Shown: one piece after another, positions 51,841-60,200 of the stretch
Position numbering within the stretch: the stretch's first letter is position 1
Layout of the letters: every line of letters starts with the position of its first letter
From: Streptomyces sp. HUAS MG91
GTDB lineage: Bacteria > Actinomycetota > Actinomycetes > Streptomycetales > Streptomycetaceae
Assembly: GCF_040529335.1 (NCBI RefSeq)
Contig: NZ_CP159534.1
Location: 6,634,001-6,698,000 of the forward strand
Reading direction: 5' to 3'
Length of the DNA stretch: 64,000 nt
Program-made: the position numbers and the translations under genes
The notes under the pieces: model-generated
Told to the model about the DNA's origin: nothing
The model's input: only the letters and a program-made list of their open reading frames with translations
Database searches by the model: none

Positions 51841-52821
51841 TCACCGGGAGACCCAGCCCCGCTCGAAGGCGTGCCAGCCCAGCTGGAGCCGCGTGGTCAC
51901 CCCGGCCAGCTCCATCAGCCGTTTCACCCGCCGCTGCACCGTCCTGAGCCCGAGATCGAGCTGTTTGGCGACGCTCGCGTCGGTCAGCCCGGCGAGCAGC
52001 AGCGAGAGGATCCCCAGATCGACGGCGTCGGGGCCGTCCGGGCTGTTCTCGTACACCTGTCCGTCCTCGCCGAGCCGCAGCGGCAGCGCCTGCCGCCACA
52101 CCGCCTCGAAGAGCCCGCTCAGCGATTCGAGCAGCCCGCTCGCGTGCACCACGAGCGCCGCCGGCTCCGCGGACCGGGACGTCAGCGGCACCAGCGCGAG
52201 CGACCGGTCGGCGATCACCATCTTCGTCGGCACCCGGTCCACCAGCCGCACCTGCTCGTCCCGGCGGATCGCCGCCGACAGCTCGATCAGACCCCGGGGC
52301 AGGGCCAGCACCTCGCGCTCGATGACGACCCGGTAGCCGACCCCGCGGCTGACGGCCTGCGGCTCCGCCACGTTGTCCGTGCCGCTCACCGCGACCGGGC
52401 TGTCGGTGACCAGGGCGCAGACCTCCTCCGTCGCGCCGAGCTGGATCTGCAGGAAGCGCTGGGTGACGGCGGCCGCACCGGTGACCACCTCCACCAGATC
52501 GTGCACGGCCGTCTCGACGGCCTGGGCCCGGTACTCCTCGACGAGCCGGGCCGCCGTCAGCTCCGCCTTCTCCAGCTCGTGCCGCTGCTGGGCGAGCAGG
52601 GCGCCGAGCGCGATCCCGGGCGGCGCCGCCACCCAGCGGCCGGGCCGGGCGGAGGACTGGGCGGCGAGGCCGTGCCGTTCGAGGCGGCGCAGGATGCGCT
52701 CGGTCTCGTACTCGGCGTGCGCGAGCCGCAGCGCGAGATCCGGTACGTCGGCGGCTCCGACCGCCACCAGCGCGCGGTACGCCGTCTCGTGCGCCTCGTC
52801 CAGACCTATCGCACCCAGCAT
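51841..52821 (-). CDS. TrmB/LuxR-type transcriptional regulator, divergent from the S8 protease
   Basis: The 326-residue protein starts with a winged-helix-like domain (DEAHETAYRALVAVGAADVPDLALRL) reminiscent of TrmB. It ends with a LuxR-type helix-turn-helix (LGILSLLLAGLTDASVAKQLDLGLRTVQRRVKRLMEL). Between them is a sensory segment of about 180 residues. Such genes commonly neighbour large secreted S8 proteases in Streptomyces, as here, with three symmetrical sites in the 190-base gap. Regulation of the protease is likely. The ATG at 52819-52821 was preferred, although GGAGGGG sits rather far upstream. Confidence 0.83.
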   Translation of the reverse strand: MLGAIGLDEAHETAYRALVAVGAADVPDLALRLAHAEYETERILRRLERHGLAAQSSARPGRWVAAPPGIALGALLAQQRHELEKAELTAARLVEEYRAQAVETAVHDLVEVVTGAAAVTQRFLQIQLGATEEVCALVTDSPVAVSGTDNVAEPQAVSRGVGYRVVIEREVLALPRGLIELSAAIRRDEQVRLVDRVPTKMVIADRSLALVPLTSRSAEPAALVVHASGLLESLSGLFEAVWRQALPLRLGEDGQVYENSPDGPDAVDLGILSLLLAGLTDASVAKQLDLGLRTVQRRVKRLMELAGVTTRLQLGWHAFERGWVSR

Positions 52822-52862
52822 GCGGTGATGCCCCTCCTCGTCACGCGTTCCGTCACCCCCGT

Positions 52863-52892
52863 GGCGGGAAATAGCCACGGCACATTCCCGCC
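52863..52892. promoter_or_regulatory. Inverted repeat in the regulator/protease divergent region
   Basis: GGCGGGAA, 14 bases, TTCCCGCC. It is a perfect pair centred at 52877 and near the regulator start. It may be an operator or a leader hairpin. Confidence 0.55.
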
Positions 52893-52930
52893 GCGCTCAT
52901 CTTCCCCGCACCTGCCGTCACTCTGCCAAT

Positions 52931-52985
52931 GTGGCGCCACCGCAGCACAAACACCCGCCGGGAATACGGGTTTTGACCGGTATTC
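52931..52985. promoter_or_regulatory. Further palindromes before the S8 protease gene
   Basis: GTGGCGCCAC (52931-52940) is a perfect palindrome. GAATAC (52962-52967) and GTATTC (52980-52985) form an inverted pair around gggttttgaccg. They lie 27-81 bases before the protease start and probably include its promoter or operator. Confidence 0.5.
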
Positions 52986-53011
52986 ACCTGCGCATTCACC
53001 TGGGGAGAGCG

Positions 53012-56000
53012 ATGCGCCCGATAGCGCGTACGGCCCTGGTGGCGGCGACCGCCGCCGTCCTGGCCGGCACGGTGGCCGTACCGTCCGGGGCGGTGGAGGG
53101 GACCGCCCCGGACGGTAGCCGTCCACTCGTCGGCAGCACCGCCGCGGCGTCCACGACCGCGACGGTGACCCTGGTGACCGGGGACCGCGTCCTGGTCACC
53201 ACCGACGCCGACGGCAACAGCTCCGCGACGGCCCTGCCCGCCGAGGACGGCACCACGCCACTGCTGCAGACCCGCCGCTCCGGAAAGGACCTCTACGCCT
53301 ATCCGGACGGCGCCGCCGCGGCGCTCGCCGCGGGCCGGGTCGACGAGGAACTGTTCAACGTCACCGGGCTGATCCGGCAGGGCTACGACGACCAGCACAG
53401 CGCGACGCTCCCGCTCATCGCCACCTACGACACGTCCGTCGACGTCGCCCGGAGCGTGCCCGCCGCCCCGCGCGGCGCCGAGCGCGGCCTCGTCCTCGAC
53501 GCGATCGACGGTGTCGCCCTCAAGGCCGACAAGAAGAAGGCCGCCGCCTTCTGGGCCGACATCGCCACTCCCCGCTCCCGCGCGGCCGGTGACCTGAAGA
53601 AGCTGTGGCTCGACGCCAAGGCCCAGTCGCTGCTGGCCGATTCGACGAAGCAGGTGCACGCCGACCGGGCGTGGGCGGCCGGTTACGACGGCAAGGGCAC
53701 CAAGGTCGCCGTCCTCGACACCGGCGCCGACACCGAACACCCCGACCTCGCGGGACGGGTCGCCGAGTCGAAGAACTTCACCGACTCCGCCGACGCCGGC
53801 GACCGCAACGGCCACGGCACCCACACCACGTCCACCGTCGGCGGCACCGGCGCGGCGAGCGGCGGCAAGGAGAAGGGCGTCGCCCCCGCGACCACCCTGC
53901 TCAACGGCAAGGTCCTCAACGACAGTGGCTCCGGCGCCACTTCGTGGATCATCGCCGGAATGCAGTGGGCCGTCGACGAGGGCGCCGACGTGGTCTCCAT
54001 GAGCCTCGGCAACCCCTCCGAGCTCGACTGCTCCGACCCGATGGCGCAGGCCACCCAGGAGCTCGCGCGGTCCGCGAAGAACACGCTCTTCGTGATCGCC
54101 GCCGGCAACGCGGGCCCCACCCTCAACTCGGTCTCCTCGCCCGGCTGCGTGCCCGAGGTGCTCACCGTCGGCGCCGTCGACGGCGACGACGCCACCGCGA
54201 ACTTCTCCAGCCGCAGCCCCGTCCGGCGCACCCACACCCTGAAGCCGGAGATCGCCGCGCCGGGCGTCGCGATCAAGGCCGCGGCCGCGGGCGGCCGGGG
54301 CGTGTACGCGTACCAGTCGATGAGCGGTACGTCGATGGCCACCCCGCACGTCGCGGGCGCCGCCGCCCTCGTCAAGCAGCGCCACCCCGACTGGAGCGCG
54401 GCCCGGATCAAGCAGGCCCTCGTCTCCTCCGCGGACTCCGGGATCCCCGGTGACGTGCGCGAGACCGGCGGCGGGCGCCTCGACGCGAAGGCCGCGATCG
54501 ACCAGAGCGTCCTCGGCGCCGACGCCGTCCAGGGCGGCACGTTCAACTGGCCGCAGGACAAGAGCGACCGCACCACCGTGCAGGTCCCGTACACCAACAC
54601 CACCGACAAGCCGGTGAAGCTGACCCTGTCCGTCGCCCGGGTCACCGGCAACAACGGCTCCGCGGTCCGCTCGGACATCGCCGCGCTCGGCGCCCGTACG
54701 GTCACCGTCCCCGCGGGCGGCACCGTCCAGGTGCCGCTGAAGCTCGACCCGGCGGCGTCCCTCAAGGCCGCCCAGTACGGCGACGTCACCGGCCGCGTCC
54801 TCGCCACCGGACCGGGCGGCGTGCACCTGAGCACCCCGTTCTCGCTGTACGTGCAGCCCGAGACGGTCACCCTGCGCGTCAAGGTCGTCGACCGGAGCGG
54901 CAACCCCGCGACCGGGGCCTCCTCCCTCGACGTCATCGGGACCGACGTGGCCTCCGGCGAGCGGCGCGTGAACAACGGCGCCACCGACCAGACCTATCAA
55001 CTGCGGCCCGGCGCCTACTTCCTGTCGAGTTTCGTCGCGACCCCCGCCACCACGGGTACCCTCGTCGACTCGGCGACCTTCCTCGCCCGTCCCCAGCTGA
55101 ACCTCACCAAGGACACCACCGTCGTCCTCGACGCCCGTGAGGCCCACCGGCTGACCGTCAGGACCGACCGCGACAGCGAGGTGCGCGGCGCCTCCCTCGG
55201 CTTCGCCCGCACCTTCGGCACCGACAACTGGCTGCACTCGGCCACCATCCAGGGCTCGCGCACCGTGCGCGCCTACTACGCCGACGTGCGGGGCCGCGCC
55301 GGTGACGGCAGCTTCGAGTTCGACAGCTTCTGGCGCACCGCCGCCCCGCAGATCAGCGAGTTCGGCGTGACCGGGGGCCCCGCCCTGCACCCGGTGACCG
55401 GCTCCACCAACTCCGCCAACCTCGACGGCACCGGCACCTCCGAGATCGTCGACGGCGGCTCCGGCAAGGCCGCCGAACTGGCCGCGTCCCAGGGCAAGCT
55501 GGCCCTGGTGAAGCTGGCCGACGGCGGCTCCGCGTCCGCCGTCGCCCAGGCCGCGGCCAAGGCCGGCGCCAAGGGCGTCGTCCTCTACCGCGAGGCCGCG
55601 GGCCGCTGGTACCCGGCGACCGGCTTCACCGGCGGCCCGCTGCCGACGCTCGCCCTGGAGACCGACGAGGGCACCGCGCTCGCCGCCCGCATCGCCTCCG
55701 GCACCACGACGCTCCACTGGAAGGCCACCGCCAAGAGCCCGTACAGCTACACCCTGGCGTTCCCCGAGAGCGGGCAGATCCGCTCCGACCGCGCCTACCG
55801 CGTCGCCGACCGGGACCTCGCCACGAACCGGGCGACGTACCGCGCGATGGGTACCGCCGCCGACTACCTCGACTTCCCGTCGGCGTCCCGCCCGAACGGC
55901 CTGACCGCCGGGTTCGGCGACCTCCTCCCGATCGCCGCGCCGTCCACCCGCACCGAGCTGTACTCCACGGGCGACACCGCCTTCGGGCACGAGGTGTCCA

Positions 56001-56758
56001 GCTCCTTCCCGTACGGCGAGTTCATGGGCGACACGGTGCGCACGTACAAGAAGGGCGAGCGGCGCACCGAGGAGTGGTACGGCGGAGTGCTGGCCCCCAC
56101 GACGCCGCTGACGGCCACCGGTGAGCAGGCCCTCGCCGCCGAGCGGCAGGGCAACCTGATCGGTGTCGCGCCCGGCTTCTGGGGCGACGGGCAGCACCAG
56201 GGCGTCCAGGGCTCGTTCGGCGACATCGGCGGCATGCGGCTGACGCGCGACGGCGAGGAGATCGGGCGCAGCGCCTGGCCGTACGGGGTGTTCGAGGTCC
56301 CGGCCGACGACGCCGCGTACGAACTCACCCTCCAGACCGCGAAGATCGGCTCCAAGGTCTGGAACCGGTCGACGCAGACGAGCACGACCTGGTCGTTCCG
56401 CTCGCACCTCGACGAGGACGTCTACTCGCAGGGAGTCCCGCTGCTCTTCCCGCACCTGGCGCTTCCCGAGGACGGTCTCAAGACCCTCGCCGCGCAGGAC
56501 GGCCAGCGGATCGCCCTGACGGCGACCGGTCACGCGGGATACGAGCCCGGCCGCCTCACCGGCGCCGCGCTCTCGTACTCCTACGACGGCGGCGAGACCT
56601 GGACGGAGGCCACCACCTCCCGTCACGACGGCGGTTGGACCGCGACCGTGGACCACGCGGGCGCCTCCGGCAAGCAGGTCACGCTGAAGGTGCGGCTCAC
56701 CGACGCGAAGGGCGCCTCGGTCACCCAGACCGTCACCCGCGCGTACGACGTGCGCTAG
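53012..56758 (+). CDS. Secreted subtilisin-like S8 serine protease
   Basis: This 1248-residue extracellular protease has a signal peptide (MRPIARTALVAATAAVLAGT, cleavage near residue 27) and a propeptide of about 200 residues. The subtilisin domain has Asp236 in VAVLDTGADTEHPDL, His268 in NGHGTHTTST and Ser441 in MSGTSMATPHVAG. Long C-terminal beta-sandwich regions follow, with a PA-like segment near residue 820-870 (KLALVKLADGGSASAVAQAA). The final region resembles bacillopeptidase-type tails. The ATG at 53012 has GGGGAGA six bases upstream. A terminator follows. It is probably controlled by the divergent regulator. Substrate preference cannot be read. Confidence 0.93.
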   Translation: MRPIARTALVAATAAVLAGTVAVPSGAVEGTAPDGSRPLVGSTAAASTTATVTLVTGDRVLVTTDADGNSSATALPAEDGTTPLLQTRRSGKDLYAYPDGAAAALAAGRVDEELFNVTGLIRQGYDDQHSATLPLIATYDTSVDVARSVPAAPRGAERGLVLDAIDGVALKADKKKAAAFWADIATPRSRAAGDLKKLWLDAKAQSLLADSTKQVHADRAWAAGYDGKGTKVAVLDTGADTEHPDLAGRVAESKNFTDSADAGDRNGHGTHTTSTVGGTGAASGGKEKGVAPATTLLNGKVLNDSGSGATSWIIAGMQWAVDEGADVVSMSLGNPSELDCSDPMAQATQELARSAKNTLFVIAAGNAGPTLNSVSSPGCVPEVLTVGAVDGDDATANFSSRSPVRRTHTLKPEIAAPGVAIKAAAAGGRGVYAYQSMSGTSMATPHVAGAAALVKQRHPDWSAARIKQALVSSADSGIPGDVRETGGGRLDAKAAIDQSVLGADAVQGGTFNWPQDKSDRTTVQVPYTNTTDKPVKLTLSVARVTGNNGSAVRSDIAALGARTVTVPAGGTVQVPLKLDPAASLKAAQYGDVTGRVLATGPGGVHLSTPFSLYVQPETVTLRVKVVDRSGNPATGASSLDVIGTDVASGERRVNNGATDQTYQLRPGAYFLSSFVATPATTGTLVDSATFLARPQLNLTKDTTVVLDAREAHRLTVRTDRDSEVRGASLGFARTFGTDNWLHSATIQGSRTVRAYYADVRGRAGDGSFEFDSFWRTAAPQISEFGVTGGPALHPVTGSTNSANLDGTGTSEIVDGGSGKAAELAASQGKLALVKLADGGSASAVAQAAAKAGAKGVVLYREAAGRWYPATGFTGGPLPTLALETDEGTALAARIASGTTTLHWKATAKSPYSYTLAFPESGQIRSDRAYRVADRDLATNRATYRAMGTAADYLDFPSASRPNGLTAGFGDLLPIAAPSTRTELYSTGDTAFGHEVSSSFPYGEFMGDTVRTYKKGERRTEEWYGGVLAPTTPLTATGEQALAAERQGNLIGVAPGFWGDGQHQGVQGSFGDIGGMRLTRDGEEIGRSAWPYGVFEVPADDAAYELTLQTAKIGSKVWNRSTQTSTTWSFRSHLDEDVYSQGVPLLFPHLALPEDGLKTLAAQDGQRIALTATGHAGYEPGRLTGAALSYSYDGGETWTEATTSRHDGGWTATVDHAGASGKQVTLKVRLTDAKGASVTQTVTRAYDVR

Positions 56759-56780
56759 TTCGAGCCGTCACACGAACCGG

Positions 56781-56830
56781 TCCGCCGGGCGGCCACCCTG
56801 TGGGGGGTGGGGCCGCCCGGCGGACCTTTT
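56781..56830 (+). terminator. Intrinsic terminator after the S8 protease gene
   Basis: TCCGCCGGGCGGCC (56781-56794) pairs with GGCCGCCCGGCGGA (56811-56824), partly extended by ACCC/GGGT inside, and is followed by ACCTTTT. The T-run makes this one of the clearest terminators in the window. Confidence 0.85.
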
Positions 56831-56890
56831 GTGCGGAGGTTTTTCCCGATGCCCCGTTTTCGGACGCGCTGTCATGTGGACAATAAGGGC

Positions 56891-58330
56891 ATGAGCCAGC
56901 AGGGGGAGAGGCCCACCGGTCACCGGTCCCGGGAGTCCCACGCGTTGCAGGAGTCACGGAAGTCCCAGGAAGACGACTGGTGGGGGCAGTTGTACGAGGA
57001 CGAGGGCGCCGCCGCCGACACCGGCCCGGCCCCGGCCGCGGACACCCTGGACGACCGCTTCGCCTCGGCCGGCTCGGTGACGACCCCGCCCGCGGACGCG
57101 GTGCCGCCCCCGCCCCCGCCGCCGTGGGACCCACCGCCGGCCGACCCGCCCGCACCTCCGGTCGGCCTGCCCTCGCTGCGGCCCGACACGGCCGGACCCA
57201 CGGCCCCGGCAGCACCGGAGGCGCCGCCCCGGCCCGCCGAAGCACCCGCCGGACCGCCGCCGACGCCGCTCCCGGACCCGCGGACCGGCCCGCCCGCGCC
57301 GCCCGCCCCGCCCGCTGAACCCCCGGCCCCTGTCCTCCCGCCGGAGCCGCCCGCCCCGCCCACGGTCCCGTACGTCGGTGACGGCCCGCCCACCTACGAG
57401 GCCGAGCCCACCGCGCTGCCCGTCGCCGACCCCGAGGACCTGGACGGCCTCGTGGCCGACACCGTGCTCGACGGGGCGCGGTACGGCTCCTGCGTGCTGC
57501 GGGCGGCCTCCGTGCGCGGCGACTCCGCGCGCTACCGGGGCGAGCCCCGCCGCGACTCCCTGCTGACCGCCCGCTTCGGCAGCGGGCCCGGCGCGCTGAT
57601 CCTCGTCGCGCTGGCGACCGGCGCCCGTGCCACCCCGGGCGCCCACCGCGCCGCCGCCGAGGCGTGCGACTGGATCGGACGCGCCGTCGGCCTCAGCCAC
57701 ACCCGGCTGGCCGAGGACATCAGAGCGGGCCGGCGCGGCGACCTCAAGTCGGGGCTGCACCGGCTCACCGACCGCAGCCTCGGCAAGCTGCGGGCCACCG
57801 CCGCCGAGCAGGGCCTCGACCCCGACGAGTACAGCGCCACGCTGCGCTGCCTGCTCGTCCCCGCCGACCCCGGCTGCCGCACCCGCGTCTACTTCGGCGT
57901 CGGCGGCGGCGGCCTGTTCCGGCTGCGGGACGGCGCCTGGCAGGACATCGAGCCGAGCGTCGTCGAGCAGCGCAAGGGCGCCCCCGTCGTCGGATACGGC
58001 TCGTCGCCGCCCGCCGAGACGCCCGAGGGCGACCGGCTCACCATGGACCTGGGCATCACCACCCCGCCCAGCCCCTACGAACCGGCGCCCGAGCCGCCCC
58101 GCGACCCGTTCCGGTTCCGCGCCTCCGTCGCCCGCCCGGGGGACACCCTGCTGCTGTGCACGGCGGGCCTCGCCGAGCCGCTGCGCGGCGAGCCGGATCT
58201 GGCCCGCCATCTCGCGCAGCGCTGGGCGGACGCCGAGCCGCCGGGCCTGGCCGCGTTCCTCGCGGACACCCAGGTCCGGGTCAAGGGGTACGCGGACGAC
58301 CGCACGGCCGCCGCCGTTTGGGAGGCGTAA
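56891..58330 (+). CDS. PP2C-like protein phosphatase with Pro-rich N-terminus
   Basis: The 479-residue protein has a 170-residue N-terminal part rich in proline and alanine (for example VPPPPPPPWDPPPADPPAPP). The C-terminal half resembles PP2C-like phosphatases: VRGDSARYRGEPRRDSLLTARFG carries the metal-binding Asp, with GALILVALATGA and DTLLLCTAGLAEPLRGEP as later strands. The degree of metal-site conservation suggests possible but not certain activity. The Pro-rich arm may bind SH3-like or other domains. The ATG at 56891 was selected, although its ribosome binding site (AAGGG) is close. Kinase partners are not seen here. Confidence 0.75.
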   Translation: MSQQGERPTGHRSRESHALQESRKSQEDDWWGQLYEDEGAAADTGPAPAADTLDDRFASAGSVTTPPADAVPPPPPPPWDPPPADPPAPPVGLPSLRPDTAGPTAPAAPEAPPRPAEAPAGPPPTPLPDPRTGPPAPPAPPAEPPAPVLPPEPPAPPTVPYVGDGPPTYEAEPTALPVADPEDLDGLVADTVLDGARYGSCVLRAASVRGDSARYRGEPRRDSLLTARFGSGPGALILVALATGARATPGAHRAAAEACDWIGRAVGLSHTRLAEDIRAGRRGDLKSGLHRLTDRSLGKLRATAAEQGLDPDEYSATLRCLLVPADPGCRTRVYFGVGGGGLFRLRDGAWQDIEPSVVEQRKGAPVVGYGSSPPAETPEGDRLTMDLGITTPPSPYEPAPEPPRDPFRFRASVARPGDTLLLCTAGLAEPLRGEPDLARHLAQRWADAEPPGLAAFLADTQVRVKGYADDRTAAAVWEA

Positions 58331-58418
58331 CACCGCCCCGTGTGAATTCATGGAACCCGGAAGCAGTGACCGGCACGCGACCGAGACCGAATCCGGGTTC
58401 CGAAGGGGCACACACGTC

Positions 58419-60164
58419 ATGGCCAAGCAGAACGTCGCGGAACAGTTCGTCGACATCCTCGTCCGGGCGGGCGTCAAGCGCATGTACGGCGTCGTCGGCG
58501 ACAGCCTCAACCCGGTCGTCGACGCCATCCGCCGCAACAGCGCCATCGACTGGATCCACGTACGCCACGAGGAGACCGCCGCCTTCGCCGCGGGCGCGGA
58601 GGCCCAGGTCACCGGGCAGCTGACCGCCTGCGCGGGCTCCTGCGGCCCCGGCAACCTCCACCTCATCAACGGCCTCTACGACGCCCACCGCTCCATGGCA
58701 CCGGTGCTCGCCCTCGCCTCGCACATCCCGTCCAGCGAGATCGGCCTCGGCTACTTCCAGGAGACCCACCCCGACCGGCTCTTCACCGAGTGCTCCCACT
58801 ACAGCGAGATGATCTCCAGCCCGAAGCAGATGCCGCGCGTGCTCCAGACCGCCATCCAGCACGCGGTGGGCCAATCGGGTGTCAGTGTCGTATCGCTGCC
58901 CGGCGACGTCGCCGACGAGGCCGCACCGGACAGCGGCATCGAGACCGCGATCGTCACCTCGCGGCCCACGATCCGGCCCGGCGACGCCGAGATCGACAAG
59001 CTCGTCGAGATGATCGACGAGGCCGGCAAGGTCACCCTGTTCTGCGGCAGCGGCACCGCGGGCGCGCACGCCGAGGTCATGGAGTTCGCCGAGAAGATCA
59101 AGTCGCCGGTGGGGCACGCGCTGCGCGGCAAGGAGTGGATCCAGTACGACAACCCCTTCGACGTCGGCATGAGCGGGCTGCTCGGCTACGGCGCCGCCTA
59201 CGAGGCCACCCACGAGTGCGACCTGCTGATCCTGCTCGGCACCGACTTCCCGTACAACGCGTTCCTGCCGCAGAAGGACGTCAAGATCGTGCAGGTCGAC
59301 GTGCGGCCCGAGCACCTCGGCCGCCGCTCCAAGCTGGACCTCGCGGTGTGGGGCGACGTCCGCGAGACGCTGCGCTGTCTCACCCCGCGCGTGAAGCCGA
59401 AGAGCAACCGCCGCTTCCTCGACAAGATGCTGAAGAAGCACGCCGACCACCTTGAGGGCGTCGTCAAGGCCTACACCCGCAAGGTCGACAAGCACGTCCC
59501 CATCCACCCCGAGTACGTCGCCTCCGTCGTCGACGAACTCGCCTCCGAGGACGCCGTGTTCACCGTCGACACCGGGATGTGCAACGTCTGGGCCGCCCGC
59601 TACATCTCGCCCAACGGGCGGCGCCGCGTCATCGGCTCCTTCTCGCACGGCTCGATGGCGAACGCGTTGCCGATGGCGATCGGCGCCCAGTTCACCGACC
59701 GGAACCGGCAGGTGATCTCCATGTCGGGCGACGGCGGTTTCTCGATGCTGATGGGCGACTTCCTGACGCTGGTCCAGTACGACCTGCCGGTCAAGGTCGT
59801 CCTGTTCAACAACTCCTCCCTGGGCATGGTGGAGCTGGAGATGCTGGTGGCGGGCCTGCCCTCGTACGGGACCACCAACAAGAACCCCGACTTCGCCGCC
59901 GTCGCCCGCGCCGCCGGTGCCTACGGCGTCCGCGTCGAGAAGCCCAAGCAGCTCGCGGGCGCGCTCAAGGACGCCTTCAAGCACAAGGGCCCGGCGCTCG
60001 TCGACATCGTCACCGACCCGAACGCGCTGTCCATCCCGCCGAAGATCAGCGCCGACATGGTCACGGGCTTCGCGCTCTCCGCCTCCAAGATCGTGCTCGA
60101 CGGCGGGGTGGGCCGCATGGTGCAGATGGCCCGCTCCAACCTGCGCAACGTGCCGCGCCCCTGA
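58419..60164 (+). CDS. poxB: Pyruvate oxidase/dehydrogenase, thiamine-dependent (PoxB-like)
   Basis: The enzyme decarboxylates pyruvate to acetate, probably delivering electrons to quinone. The 581-residue protein has the three-domain thiamine diphosphate fold. The N-terminal glutamate region is VRHEETAAFAAGAEAQ. The FAD-binding middle domain includes LFCGSGTAGAHAEVMEFAEK. The C-terminal TPP motif runs from SGDGGFSMLMGDFLTL to FNNSSLGM. The C-terminal tail is not an obvious membrane-binding helix. The ATG at 58419-58421 has AAGGGG upstream. Acetolactate synthase-like relatives are possible, but PoxB fits best. Confidence 0.9.
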   Translation: MAKQNVAEQFVDILVRAGVKRMYGVVGDSLNPVVDAIRRNSAIDWIHVRHEETAAFAAGAEAQVTGQLTACAGSCGPGNLHLINGLYDAHRSMAPVLALASHIPSSEIGLGYFQETHPDRLFTECSHYSEMISSPKQMPRVLQTAIQHAVGQSGVSVVSLPGDVADEAAPDSGIETAIVTSRPTIRPGDAEIDKLVEMIDEAGKVTLFCGSGTAGAHAEVMEFAEKIKSPVGHALRGKEWIQYDNPFDVGMSGLLGYGAAYEATHECDLLILLGTDFPYNAFLPQKDVKIVQVDVRPEHLGRRSKLDLAVWGDVRETLRCLTPRVKPKSNRRFLDKMLKKHADHLEGVVKAYTRKVDKHVPIHPEYVASVVDELASEDAVFTVDTGMCNVWAARYISPNGRRRVIGSFSHGSMANALPMAIGAQFTDRNRQVISMSGDGGFSMLMGDFLTLVQYDLPVKVVLFNNSSLGMVELEMLVAGLPSYGTTNKNPDFAAVARAAGAYGVRVEKPKQLAGALKDAFKHKGPALVDIVTDPNALSIPPKISADMVTGFALSASKIVLDGGVGRMVQMARSNLRNVPRP

Positions 60165-60200
60165 CGGTTCGTCAGTGGGCACGGCGGTCACGGCCGCGGC

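Noticed and set aside
52853-56656. A minus-strand open frame of about 1267 codons opposite the S8 protease
   Set aside because: The plus strand encodes a complete protease with signal peptide and catalytic triad. The antisense product is a Gly/Val/Arg-rich shadow.
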